Assembly: GCF_032854445.1 (NCBI RefSeq)
Contig: NC_088301.1
Coordinates: 52,563,187 to 52,627,186 of the forward strand
Length of the DNA: 64,000 nt
Source: Liolophura sinensis
Lineage: Eukaryota; Mollusca; Polyplacophora; Chitonida; Chitonidae
Direction: 5' to 3'
Position numbers and translations under genes: made by a program. Position 1 is the first letter of the stretch. Every line of letters starts with the position of its first letter. Below the pieces are notes generated by a model. It had not been told where the DNA came from. It was given only the letters and a program-made list of their open reading frames with translations, and did not search any database. This document shows positions 1 to 11,012 of this stretch, piece after piece.

Positions 1-287
1 AAAGTATTGATTCGACTATATGGGCTTCCGTGAATTTTTACAGACTAATCAGTCATGACACAAAAGGCCAGTGAGAGGATAACATCGATCGATTGCAGCT
101 GGTCTGTAAATAAAGACTGACCTCAAGGATTAACAGCAATAAAGAGTCAAGCAGGTGAAACGTATACAATTTCAGACAAATTTACACGGTAAGATGTCCA
201 CTGGAAGAAATAATCACTCGCCTTTAATACGTGTAGAGTTACACGAAATAGGGAAATGGCTCAGATTGCCACCTGACGTAAAGATTG

Positions 288-444
288 TAATGTTATATAA
301 GATAAGTTGATATCGTATAAAATATTGAACTTCAGGCAGTAATAAAGCATGAGAACAGTTTAAAGTAATGTTATATAAGATAAGTTGATATCGTATAAAA
401 TATCCAACTTCAGGCAGTAATCTAGCCTCAGAAAAGTTTAAAGT
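288..444. repeat. Two-copy tandem repeat, 78-bp unit
   Basis: Two adjacent near-identical units (288-365 and 366-444) share the stretches TGTTATATAAGATAAGTTGA and TTCAGGCAGTAAT and differ at a few positions. A short ORF crossing them on the minus strand simply translates the duplication and is not a gene. The rest of 1-1025 shows no other feature; it is the 5' flank of the GPCR gene. Confidence 0.85.
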
Positions 445-1025
445 GATCATCCTTCTATCAGTTTCATTATTTACTTCACCAATGTGCGAAGAAAAACAAG
501 ATATCAAGAAATGAACTTAGTGAAATTATTTTTGTAGAATAATAAATGTACCGTATTGAAGAAATGTACACACTTAATATCCAGTGCGTAAAAAATTAGG
601 AGAAAGGCTATCCCTACCGGACATAAACAATATACCCACCGGATAGTGTCACTTTGCAGATATGTAAAACTTGTCTTCTCAGCAACAAATCCATTCAGTC
701 TTGGATTACTGTTCTGTATTTATAATAATAAAACGAACAAGTTTCTCATCTACAGCAATTCATGACCTCGAGTATTATGTAAACCGTACACTTGCGACAG
801 TGTTCAGGCCACTCGTGGTTGTCATAGTAACACCTATTAAGTGATGCATATTGGAGATGGATGGAATGACACGAGAGGACAAAACTGCGTTAACCAATGG
901 GTTGATAGCACTAAAGCTTACTATCGGCACGTTTGAGACATGAGCCAGTCTTTTCGCTGCAATCGTAGTATCTGGAATTAAAGCATAAGTTGACGAGGAA
1001 ATTCTAGAGCCGAGCCAGTAAAATA

Positions 1026-2192
1026 ATGAAACAGGCCTGGAATGACGTGGAATTGCTTGAATCTAGAATGTTTGAGGAAATTGGTTTCCTGGATGAAGGA
1101 TTCAATAAATCTTCTGGAAGAAACGCTAATTTGACTGATGACTGGCTATGGGGAACCGATACGGCTTTCGAGAAAAAAGTGGACTACATCCTTACGTTGT
1201 GTATTGCGGTCGTCGGGATTATTGGCAACTCTTTATCATTCTTTCTACTAACAAGACCGACATTTCGTCGATTTTCATATGCCGCTTACCTGAGATATCT
1301 GGCCGTCTTTGACTCTGTTAATCTGGTGATTGAATTAGCTTTGAAGGTGGATGAGGTGTGCATTTCAATCCACCAGTGGTCTTTCCTGCACTACAACAAC
1401 GTCGTTACCTGCAAACTAGGGGAATTTCTGCGGCACACTTGCATCCTATCATCATCGTGGCTAGTAGCGGCCTTCAGTCTGGACAGGCTGGTGGCTGTGA
1501 CCTGCCCGTTGTTCAAATTTAAATTCTGCACGGTACGTTATGCCCGTATACTCGCCGTTTTGGCTTGCTTCCTTTGTGCAATGTCTCAAGGATTTCGTAT
1601 AGTGTTCATAACAGCAAGACCTGACAGTCCGGAACATCGATTCTCACCTTGTGTCCCAAAAGCAGAAGCCAAGCAAATGTATTTTGTGGCTAGTTCATTC
1701 TTTTCAAATTTTGGGATGCGTTTCCTCTTGCCGTTTGTGATCATTGCTACGAGTAATTGCATTGTGCTACAGATACTTCGTCAACATGGTCCTTGGAAAC
1801 CCGTGACATCCGTTTCCAGAGTTCTACCGGTAAGAACGAACGCTCGTCAGACACGCCTTGCAAAATCAGCCTTGTATCTAGTCTGTGCTTATTTCGTCCT
1901 TACCATGTCGCCATCAGCCGCCTTGGAAATGATCTGGTATGTATTCCAGTCACAAGGAAAGATTGAAAAATATGTTTATTTGTTACCTTTTCAAGCTCCC
2001 TTTAACCTCCTTCGTCTGACAAACTACTCTATCAACTTCTTTCTTTACTGCATATCCTTCAGAAGTTTCCGCCATGAACTTAGACAGGTGCGCAATAAGC
2101 TAGGAGGTATCAAACTTTGCACAATCACTCAATCAGAGAGTACTGTGGAAACTAACACTGGTGAGAGGTCGACGCGAACATCATGTCAGTAA
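1026..2192 (+). CDS. Rhodopsin-class (class A) G protein-coupled receptor, peptide-receptor-like
   Basis: A 388-residue single-exon ORF with seven hydrophobic segments at about 52-76, 85-108, 130-155, 171-194, 216-250, 276-305 and 318-342. Family landmarks visible are GNS in TM1 (N68), LAVFD in TM2 (D96), a TM3 cysteine (C129) likely bonded to C209 in the second extracellular loop, DRL at 153-155 in place of DRY, P236 in TM5, and NYSINFFLY (333-341) in place of the TM7 NPxxY. N-glycosylation sequons at N27 and N35 fit an extracellular N-terminus. It should act at the plasma membrane, coupling an unknown ligand to G proteins. The pattern resembles orphan lophotrochozoan receptors related to FMRFamide and other neuropeptide receptors; the ligand cannot be assigned. 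The first Met gives a normal-length N-terminus. The ORF is intact and no introns are needed. Confidence 0.9.
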   Translation: MKQAWNDVELLESRMFEEIGFLDEGFNKSSGRNANLTDDWLWGTDTAFEKKVDYILTLCIAVVGIIGNSLSFFLLTRPTFRRFSYAAYLRYLAVFDSVNLVIELALKVDEVCISIHQWSFLHYNNVVTCKLGEFLRHTCILSSSWLVAAFSLDRLVAVTCPLFKFKFCTVRYARILAVLACFLCAMSQGFRIVFITARPDSPEHRFSPCVPKAEAKQMYFVASSFFSNFGMRFLLPFVIIATSNCIVLQILRQHGPWKPVTSVSRVLPVRTNARQTRLAKSALYLVCAYFVLTMSPSAALEMIWYVFQSQGKIEKYVYLLPFQAPFNLLRLTNYSINFFLYCISFRSFRHELRQVRNKLGGIKLCTITQSESTVETNTGERSTRTSCQ

Positions 2193-2214
2193 CCGTCCAA
2201 CATGTATTCGTCGG

Positions 2215-3065
2215 GAAATGTGATGTTCAGCCTTCGCGGACGCCTTTAAGGGTCCTGTTAGACGCCCATGGGAATACTCTTTGCCTTGTTGTATTCGTAG
2301 ACGCCTGTTAAGTCCCGGTTACAAGCTGACTTAACAGTGCACTTTACGTCATTGTTTTCCTGGACGTCTTTAAGGGTTCTGTTTGGGGCTGGATAACAGC
2401 ACACCTTACCTCGTTATTTTTGCGCACACCTGTGTACGAACCCGATTACAATCTGAGAGTACACTTTACCTTGTTGTTTTCGTGCACACCTGTGTACGAA
2501 CCCGGTTACAATCTGAGAGCACATTTTACATTGTTGTTTTCGTGCACACCTGTAAAGGCCTGGTTACAGGCCAAGGGCCACGTTACGTTGTTGTTTTAAT
2601 GGACACCTGTAAAGGTCCGGTTAGGGACCGAGAGTCACTTTTTGTTGCTGTTTTCGCGGACACCTGTGTATGAGGCTGGTTACAATCTGAGAGTACGCTT
2701 TACCATGTTGGTTTCGTAGACACATGCCTAGTGTATCCTTGCAACTAGCAGAGAGAATAATTTACAAAAGTATACTTGTGTTTTCATGGACACCTATATA
2801 ATGCACCCCGGTCACAGGCTAAGAGTACAATTTAACTTCTTACTTTAATCATGTGTACCATGCCACAAACTGCAAGTACACACACTTTTCTTTGTTGTTT
2901 TTCTATACCATCAAGATTTAAGATCCTGGTTCTGGTCACAGGTTGGGAGTTTCAAGATGTTGTTTTTGTGGACACCCACAAAAGCCCGGTAACAAGATGA
3001 GGGCATTCTGTGCCCTTTTTTTAAGTAAGCTTAAAAATTGCCTTTTTAGGGGGACGCATGTAAAG
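2215..3065. repeat. Diverged 60-bp tandem satellite
   Basis: A phrase like TTCGTGGACACCTGT recurs about every 60 bases (near 2235, 2296, 2358, 2419, 2479, 2539, 2597, 2653, 2717, 2785 and 2966). The three units around 2401-2580 are the most alike; units decay on both sides. An ORF at 2383-2673 translates this as a 20-residue periodicity with HTC/DTC recurring. It has no signal peptide or recognisable domain and looks like translation of a satellite. The array starts just after the GPCR stop, so its first units could be transcribed as 3' UTR. Confidence 0.8.
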
Positions 3066-4589
3066 CGCTACTCGGATGCCTATAAGATACCGACCACAAG
3101 CTGTAGGTAGGTTTATATTGTTGTTTTCTTGATGAATAAAAAAACTGTTCACAAAATGTACAGTTTACATTATTCTCTTCTTGGGAGCCCATAACAGCCT
3201 TATATGTAACTAAAGTCTACTTTACAGTGTTCGTTTTGGTAAACGTTTAAAAACAGAGTAATTCCAAGCCCTATACCACATATTAACTGTGCTACAGAAG
3301 TGCTTGTCAACTAAGTTAACTGACAGGAAATATGACGTCGTAAAGGAACGAAATCATGCATAAGCCTTTCAACTTGATCAATTTAGACACCCACTGTAGG
3401 CCTACAACGTTTATCTTAACGAATTTGCTGATTGGCAAACATAAGATGCATTTTATTTCATGTTGAGCATTAAATTCCCTGTTGTTAAGGCATAGCTGTT
3501 TGCTGTTGGGAATCAATAGGCTGTGCAAACAGAGATTGTCTTGGTTATTCAGTCATCTTCAGTCGTCCATCCTTGTCCAAGTAAAGAGGCTGTAAGGTAT
3601 AGTGCTGTTCCACTATCCAGACGACAATGGAATTTTGAGAAATACCGGTTTTAGCTAGCAAAATGTCACACGGCTATGTGTTGTTCAAAGAGCACTTTAT
3701 CAGCCAAACTGCGCGTTTTTTTAAAGCTTTTTAGGAAATGGCTATAAAGCCCCAAAGTGTTCATAAATGCACTTGTAATTCGGTCGATCATTGCGGAAGC
3801 TTTCATATGCCAAATATTGTTTTAGTCCTCCAGTAACTTTGTCAGTGTCAGCTCGTTAATGAAACGCGCCTCGCGCTAGCCTCTTCAGGACGACACATTC
3901 GACGAAGTTCTGTCAGGTGTGATAATCTACTTTTGTTTGAGTTTCTCAAGAAGGGTATAGCACTGAAGTTTTGGAGTGATTTAAAAACCCTGTCTCTTTT
4001 TAATTTGTCGTGATTTCTCACTTCGCACTGACGATGTTACGATCATTTTTCCATAGCTGCATTTTTTGATAATATGTGTTGCATGTTTATAGAGAGATAC
4101 AAGTATAGATCTACCCATGAAAAAAGATTGATATATCGCCATGCACTTGCATATGTATATAACGGTTTAGTTTATGGGCTTAGGTCAGACGTTTTACTTG
4201 TTTACCTTCTAGTCAATATATATTCGAAATAGGTTAAGTATCGGTTCTAGCCTGATTGTATTCTTATATATTTATATTATCAAACATTTATATCAGTAAA
4301 TGCTGGGTACTTTCACTCGTGATGGTATTCGGTTCACATATGGATATTTTTTTATGCTTAAACAGATAACTTATTCTTTACATAGACAACTGGCTGATGT
4401 GCATGCCTAACTTGTAGTAATCGAATCTTGTGGGCATTTCATTATACATTTAACTCATATGGGTTACAAGTGGTTTGTGTGTCAAGATTATTCAGTCAAA
4501 CGCCTTCACCCAATGTTTCTTATTCTCTTGTAAGTTAAAATAGACAAAGCTCTAAAATCTCTGGCACACTGCTTCATGATTGTGTCTAA
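3066..4589. other. Intergenic, no gene seen
   Basis: AT-rich sequence with short non-conserved ORFs only. I see no domain-bearing frame, RNA gene or clear repeat. Confidence 0.5.
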
Positions 4590-4910
4590 TTCAGCTTAAC
4601 CCGGGACTAGGGCCTGTACATTCATCGTGTTGAATTCGCTACGTTGGATATATGAACAGTTGCAATCAAAGCGCAACTGAGATACACATTTTCTTATCGA
4701 CAACTGATATTCTGGCATGGTACACGATTTGAATACCGATTTCACTGTCGTCTAGATGATACCTCGCGTCTTCTCAACATCATTCAAAACTATGTTCTTT
4801 CTTAGTGGTTCGTTTTGGGAATTGGCCTTGCGATTATTGACCTTATTGATTATTGGCCTTATTGGTTGACGGCTGGTATACGAGTGTCTGTTTTGGCGCA
4901 TAGCAGCTGT
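4590..4910 (+). mobile_element. Penelope-like element 3'-end (pLTR) fragment
   Basis: The stretch around 4600-4695 (CTTAACCCGGGACTAGGG, then GAACAGTTGCAATCAAAGCG and ACTGAGATAC) matches 47655-47745 in the same orientation and 60187-60290 in inverse orientation. Further on, 4807-4905 (TTTTGGGAATTGGCCTTGCG, then GGTATACGAGTGTC) aligns with the element terminus near 47950-48015. It is an old, diverged fragment with no coding sequence left. Confidence 0.6.
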
Positions 4911-4944
4911 ATTGATCACTCGTAATGTGTTACCTGGGACTAAT

Positions 4945-5150
4945 ATATTTATTTATTTATTTAATTCATTGGTGTTTTATGTTGTACTCAAGAATATTTC
5001 ACTTATCTGAGGACGGCCAGAATTATGGTGGGAGGAAACCGAGCAAAACCCCTGGGAAACCCATGACTGGTGACAAGCTGGGGGCAGGTTTCTGGCAGAT
5101 GTTCTCACGTACGAGCGGAAAGGAAACCAATCGAATTGGTGATTCAGGAT
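4945..5150 (-). mobile_element. tRNA-derived SINE, Meta-domain type (3' part)
   Basis: On the plus strand it begins with the reversed tail (ATTT)n, then GTACTCAAGAATATTTCACT, ACGGCCAGAATTATGGTGGG and AGGAAACCGAGC. This is the conserved 3' body seen again near 6300, 17510 and 31230, so the element points to the minus strand. The tRNA head is lost or unrecognisable. Confidence 0.75.
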
Positions 5151-5239
5151 AAGCATCCAGCAAGCTTCATTGGCAAATCAATATGACACGTACTGACGAT
5201 GCATCCCAAACCTATCAGTGGACAAAGATAACAAACTTA

Positions 5240-5345
5240 TCTTTCGCCAGACTTGAGAATTTTTCACTTATACGGCGGCGGTAAGTTTGATGAGTGGTGC
5301 AAACCGAAGTGCCAGGGGTAAACCGCGGACCTTCAGCAAAACATT
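5240..5345 (-). mobile_element. Highly diverged Meta-type SINE fragment
   Basis: ACTTGAGAATTTTTCACTTA followed by TACGGCGGCGG, GCAAACCGAAGTGCCAGGGG and TAAACCGCGGACC keeps the order of the SINE body blocks with many substitutions. It lies about 90 bases from the better copy at 4945-5150. Confidence 0.5.
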
Positions 5346-5929
5346 CACACGTGTGACCTATAGATGCGTTCAACGAACGTTCGACGTAAGCGTGGTCAAT
5401 CGGTTATTGTTACAAAGGCCACACCTGGAGTGAAACGGTGACAAAAATCCCCGTATTTTGGAAAAGGTGTTCATAAAGCAATCTTACATCAAACACTGCA
5501 ACAACCCACTGATAGGGCTCACAAAGGGAAACAAATCTTGTAACCCACCGCTGCCTCCTTGAATAGCAATGGTTATCACTAATGTTGTTACGAAAGTGGG
5601 TAGAAGGCGCTGCTGTTCCATCAGGCACGAGATTTCCTTCCGTGCAGGAACCTATTATTATGCTTGTACTGCCGTTGTATCAGTGACTGCCGACCAGAAC
5701 AATGCAGTCATTTTAATATAGGGTCTCCAATGCCGTGGTTTTCGAGCCACGGACAAGGATTCAACGATATTCCGGTTCGGTTCAATTGTTCCAATTGGTG
5801 GCCTTACAGGAAGTTCGTAGGAGATCACTTGCTTTCAAGCAATAAAAAGTCAACAAATGTGATGCTAGTTGACCTTTGATTTGTTGCAGTTAACACTACT
5901 GCCTTTTTATACCCAATTCTGCGCTTGCC

Positions 5930-6113
5930 ATGGTGCTACAGCTGTGTAAGTTGCTACTTTTTAAGCATTTACATGAACAATTAGAATAAAACCCTAACTG
6001 AGGTAAGCTGACATGGTGCTAGATTTCATCGTTTGTGTCTGACCAGTTGCCAGCTATCACACTGTTCTCGCTGCTGTTTTACTTCTATTCTGTACATCTT
6101 TGATATTGAAATC
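5930..6113 (+). repeat. Dispersed repeat R2, copy 1
   Basis: It shares ordered blocks with four other places in the window: TTTACATGAACAATTAGAAT, AAAACCCTAACTGAGGTAAG, then a GCTATCACACTGT...CGCTGCTGTTTTACT block. The other copies are near 6567, 7376 (inverse), 44545 (inverse) and 53875. There is no coding capacity and I do not recognise the family. Confidence 0.7.
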
Positions 6114-6282
6114 CTACATAATCTAGGATTCTGCTGTTGAACTGAACATCCTCGAGGACTGGTCAGTTTGTATTGTTTTCATGTGATTGTTTGCTAAATG
6201 TGGAAACAACGAAGTATCCGAATATTTCTAGACCATTGGAGTCTAATATGTTTCATCCAACATCACTACCCTTTTTCACATA

Positions 6283-6565
6283 ATTCTTTTTATTCGTTTA
6301 TTTGGTTATTTGATTGGTGTTTTACGCTGTACTCAAAAATATTTCACTTATAAGACGGCGACTAGCGTTATGGTGGCAGGAAACCGAGCAGAGCCTGGGG
6401 GAAGCCCACGACCATCCGCAGGCTGCTGACAGACCTTCCCACGTATGGCTGGAGAGAAAATCAGAATGAGATGGACTTGAACTCACAGCGACCCCATTTG
6501 TCAGAGGCTCCTGGGTAATTGCGCCGCACTGGCATGCTAACCACCTCGGTCCCGGAGGCCCCCTA
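6283..6565 (-). mobile_element. Near-full-length tRNA-derived SINE, Meta-domain type
   Basis: Read on the minus strand it starts with a tRNA-like head (GGCCTCCGGGACCGAGGTGG, with the box-B-like GAGTTCAAGTCCATCTC) and continues into the conserved body with CCACGACCATCCGC, ATGGTGG and TATTTCACTTATAAG, ending in a (TTTA)-type tail at about 6290. This is the most complete copy of the family here and supports a mollusc-like host. Confidence 0.85.
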
Positions 6566-6566
6566 A

Positions 6567-6712
6567 TTCTTAAGCATTACATGTACAATTAGAATAAAAC
6601 CCTTGCTGAGTTAAAATGCCAAGAGGCTGGATTTCACTGGTTACGTGTGACTATTTGCCAACTATCATACTGTCGTTGCTGCTTTGGTGTTACTCTGTGT
6701 ATGCTGCAGCTC
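6567..6712 (+). repeat. Dispersed repeat R2, copy 2
   Basis: AAGCATTACATGTACAATTA, GAATAAAACCCTTGCTGAG, GTTACGTGTGACTATTTGCC and TATCATACTGTCGTTGCTGC match the other R2 copies in order. It abuts the head of the SINE at 6283-6565. Confidence 0.7.
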
Positions 6713-7229
6713 TGGGAAAGTTTGTGCTTTGCCAAAGGTCAGCGGTTTACTCCAGACAGTCCAGACATTTCCTAAACTAATGAAAATAAAAAATTTCAGA
6801 CTGAAACAATGAGAATATCTTAATCAACGCTATTGCCAAATACTGAGGCGTAATAACATAATAATACACAACTGACTCATCAAGTCGAGGATGTTCACGA
6901 ATCTAGCAGCCACAAAAAATGTGCTGTGAAAAATTTCATGAATTCGACGTACATGTAAAAGTATGTGAAATCGTTTCAATATAAGCGTAAAGTGTGGTGA
7001 ATAAACGACATAATGTATGGCACAATACAAGTCAATCTGTTTCTCATTCTACGATACAAGATCGTCACCATCCGTCCACCTAATCTGTTGGAACGGATTA
7101 GTTTTAGGTAACACAAAATGAAGGTAACTCCAAAGGCAGTCAAGGCTTCCACTGACACAATAAATTCCTCGAATCTCTCCGGAGTTACCTCAATTCTCTA
7201 TCCAGTTAAGCACTCAACCAATCAAGTAG

Positions 7230-7277
7230 GCTTAACAGCACTACGAAAAGTAGGCACTTTTCGTAGTGCTGTTAAGC
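7230..7277. repeat. Perfect 22-bp inverted repeat with 4-nt loop
   Basis: Arm 7230-7251 and arm 7256-7277 are exact reverse complements, separated by AGGC. The arms contain CTTAACAGCACTACGAAAAG and its complement. There is no U-run downstream to suggest a terminator. A second hairpin of identical geometry lies at 38721-38768. Confidence 0.95.
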
Positions 7278-7375
7278 AAACATTGAGGTCCGTGCGTCTA
7301 CAGGATACTTTGCTCCTATATTCATTAACATGTGATGTCATCATTTAATAATTTGTTGGCTGCAATTCTTTATAG

Positions 7376-7500
7376 GCCTAAACGATTTACAACACAGAGA
7401 ATAAAACCAGAATAGCCATGATACAGAGCATGGTAGTTGACAAATAGTCACACGTAACAAGTGAAATACAGGCCTCTAGTTCAGGTAAATGTTTAAATAG
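7376..7500 (-). repeat. Dispersed repeat R2, copy 3 (inverse)
   Basis: The reverse complement contains TTTCACTTGTTACGTGTGAC, TATTTGTCAACTACCATGCT and TTTTATTCTCTGTGTTG, matching the core of copies at 6567-6712 and 44545-44765. The ends are indistinct. Confidence 0.55.
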
Positions 7501-7654
7501 TAACACATTGCGCATCCCCTATCACTACGGCTTAAGTAGAACCAGGTAAAAAGATTGTATTGATGATAGTTGTAATTCATTAGACGTCACTGGTATAAAA
7601 TTTATGCGTTGAAACAGACATTCGGATACCATCTTTTAACCAATAAGTCGCTCC

Positions 7655-7805
7655 GGGTCAATAATCTCAAGGTCAATTTCCAAATCGAGGTTTAAAACAA
7701 ACTACCCGAGAGCTAGAAAGGTACATAAAGTACGAAAATAGGACGGAATCATGCAAAGAGAAGCAGTCAACAGTTTTCAATGACGTAAGAAAGTTGCAAG
7801 GTGTG
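7655..7805 (-). mobile_element. Penelope-like pLTR fragment
   Basis: It aligns colinearly with 59945-60105 of the long Penelope-like copy: GGTCAATTTCCAAATCGAGG corresponds to the AGATCCATTTCCAAAACAAC block, and GAGAAGCAGTCAACAGTTTT plus CAATGACG to GAGAAGCAGTCATCAGTTTT plus CAATGATG. A third copy is at 35930-36135. No coding sequence is present. Confidence 0.6.
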
Positions 7806-7865
7806 TTCTACGCGACTGAGTTGAAATCAGTATTCAAACCTTGTACCATCTTCAGTGAATATAGT

Positions 7866-8165
7866 GCTTGAGTGCCTGGGGTTTAACGTGGTACTTAACA
7901 ATGTTTTAGTCATGTGAAGACGAAGGAGTTTAATGTGCCTCCTTGTTGCAGGATGAATTTTCGACCGCTCTTTTATCTAGTGCTGCTTCACCGAAGGCAA
8001 GTAAGCCGCCCGCCCGAGCCATTATAATGATACAGGTCAACCAGTCGCTGCACTATCCCGTTAGCGAGGAAGCTACAACTTCTCTTTTCAAATCTTCCAG
8101 GGTCTACCCTAGGTCTAACGTTCCCAAGCGGACGCTCTACTAACTGTGCTATCGAAGCCGGTATG
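7866..8165 (-). mobile_element. tRNA-derived SINE with (CACT)n-type tail
   Basis: On the minus strand a tRNA-like head (CGATAGCACAGTTAGTAGAG, then a degenerate box B AGGGTAGACCCTGG) runs into a body and ends with the block ACTAAAACATTGTTAAGTAC followed by CACGTTAAACCCCAGGCACT. The same 3' block recurs at 18985-19030 and 45764-45827. A minus-strand ORF here is only read-through of the tRNA-like head. Confidence 0.75.
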
Positions 8166-8229
8166 TCTAAGAATATAAGTTGTCGACAACAACGTATGTT
8201 TCTCAGTTGCAAGTGTTCGTACATGTATA

Positions 8230-11012
8230 TCCAACGTGGCGATCTAATTCAACACGATGAATATACAGCCCCTAGCCGCCGGTTAAGCGAAATGAGACAC
8301 AATCATGAAGCAGCGTCAGAGATTCTGGACGCTGTGTCCATGTTTACTCATAAAGAGAATTATACTCATTGTAAAACTTAAGAATAAATTATGACATTGT
8401 CGCATGTACTGTAGAGCGATTGTCCTGGGTGACATATGACAAACGTAGCCCAACGCTATGACAGTCTGTGTTTAGGTTGATCTAGTGTTTTTGGCATGGT
8501 GTTTTGGTAAGGCAGCACTATTAAAAGTCTATCAGTGTTGAGAATTGCCATCGCGATATCAAACAAACGAATATTGCCTTCATATAAATTATATATCAAA
8601 AGTACGCTAATGGGAAGAAAAAGATTGACTTTTTGTTTGCTGGAAAAATTTATTCAACAACATTGAACAGCGCAGGTCATTGTTATTCATCAGCAAAGAG
8701 AGTCAGCATATATTCATGTTCATGAGGATGCCGATGGTGGGAAATATACAAACATAATTTACTCTACAAATGAAACTTTATCCTAATTAGAAAAATGAAT
8801 CTGGCATTTATGTATTGAATACTTGGGTATCGATCAAAAGAAGGATTTTTCATTAGTAGTGCATGGAATGTACCTCAGTATGATCGTATGGAAAGCCTAG
8901 GGAAATAGAACTGGAATTTATTGTATATTGCTTATGTTGACATATTTGGTTATCCACTGTGGTAAGGATGAGAACAGTGAGACAAAAAGGTTATGACTTA
9001 AGTCTATAGTGATTTGCAAAGTATTATTTCAATCATTTTCTCAGACTTTTGAAAACGTATAAAAGCAGATAATTCAGGAATCAGACAGAAAAAACTCATG
9101 TCTTCGGTGGGACCCGATAAAAGCGGTTTCATTAAAGAGCGCTTAATATATTTGTCGAGTTTGTGCTCAACAAAACAAAACTCTAAAGAATTTAACCAAC
9201 AATGTAAATAAGCAAATGTGACTCTATAATGAAAGACGTCCTGAGTTTTTTTGCTCCAAATATATTTACATCAATACGTCAACAGAAATAATAAATATAC
9301 ATATATGAAGAGTACAGAAGTATGACGATAATTAATTAAATTCGTGGAAGTAGTGACGTTTGATACAATAACTCAAATACAATTGATCTACATAACCAGC
9401 CTTTGTCTAGACCAGCAAATTGTGGCACTTCAGCATTTTTACTGTATGTCTGGTCTTTTTACATTCAGAGGAAGTACGTACTATAAATAGGTCTGCTAGA
9501 TGTGACTGTCTAGGATGTACATGTATATCACGTGAAAGATGAGAGCCATTATTGAGAACAGTCAGTCAGTGTGGAATAGAGTTAACTCCCTTAGAAATGC
9601 AGATTCCGTAAGCTGGAAACAACCGTGTGTGTAGTTTTTCCGGGAAGTGTATCCCAAGAGAAAATCTAAGTTCCATATACACAATGAATCTTCCGAAGCT
9701 CAGTCACATAATGTATCAATTACTACTACATCGCAGATCACCAGTTTCTCTCTTGGATGATTGGGCGGGGGGGGGGGGGGGGGGTATCTGGTTGTCCCAA
9801 AACACGGCTCAGTATCAGAGCATAGTATGCCAATTTTCTGAGAGCGGTTTGGGCTAGAGGGAAGCCACAGCACGCAAATATGCGTGTTACAGTTCTCATT
9901 GTCACTTGAGATTAAATGACACAGCAATGTGCTTAGCCTGCTCCAATGCTACTGAGATAATTGGACATGGTTGTAGCGACAAGGTGATACACCCACTGTG
10001 CGAGGCACATGTTATATGAATTCTTTCCATAGACAAAGTATTCATAAATACAATTTGCGGGGAACTCACCATAAGCTCATCACAACTTAATCCACATAAA
10101 CTCAAACAACACAGTCATAATAAGATGCAATTATAAGTTATCACACCAATGAGTATCTAAAAGAAAAAAGAAAATGCTTTTATTGTTTTCCTAATACACA
10201 GGATGATCATATATTTGTATTAAACGGAATTTATCAAAATGTTATGTTAGGCTAAGTTATGCCAGATTTGGTTAAAATTTTTTATAGCATTCCACATATT
10301 ATGATGATCCCATTATATTAAACTTTCTACATTCCCAACCAGCTGTTTGCTGGAACTTCACCGGGTTTTAGCAGGAAATCTGAACTTATAATTCAGCAGT
10401 TTGTAATTTTGTAATTTTAACTTGTACATGTATGCACATCAATCATGTATTTAAATAATTGGTTGGTGATTGTTTTTTTTTTTTTCAGAAAATTGGATTT
10501 AGAAAGGTTATAATCTGTAAGTTATTGGTGCAGAATATGTTGGTGTATTTAGAATCATTAAGCCTATTTTTCCTGTTTTAGAAGGAACAAAGGAAAGTAT
10601 TTGACAGTTTTCTTAATTTAGACAGTCGCTATGTTTTCATTTTCTAACAAAATATCAGATTACACATTTGCATCTCAGGGTATAAAGCGTATGGGACAAG
10701 TCCCAGACAATTTATTGTCCATATCAAAATTAGCCGGTAAGATTGGATTATTAGTGGCCCTGACGTGTCGTGTGATGGGTCATACTGAGTAGCAGATTTA
10801 GTCTCACGCTTTAATGCTTATCATGCATTATAACACACTCTTACTGCCCTATACACTACAAAGTTATGCAATTATGGCCAAGTATTTCTTATGCACGAAA
10901 CGTATATCTGACATCTGAGTTCGGTTTGCCATGACTGATAAAATACTGCACATCTAATTGCACAAGATGAATGGTAGACTTAGAGTACGAAGTAATGCTA
11001 ATAAAATTTGAC
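8230..11012. other. Intergenic, simple repeats only
   Basis: No gene is seen on either strand. It contains an 18-base G run at 9767-9784. On the minus strand, AATAAA at 10711-10716 lies about 300 bases past the glycosyltransferase stop and is a possible poly(A) signal for it. Confidence 0.45.

Noticed and set aside
7988-8224. Minus-strand 78-codon ORF
   Set aside because: It is read-through of the tRNA-like head and body of a SINE.
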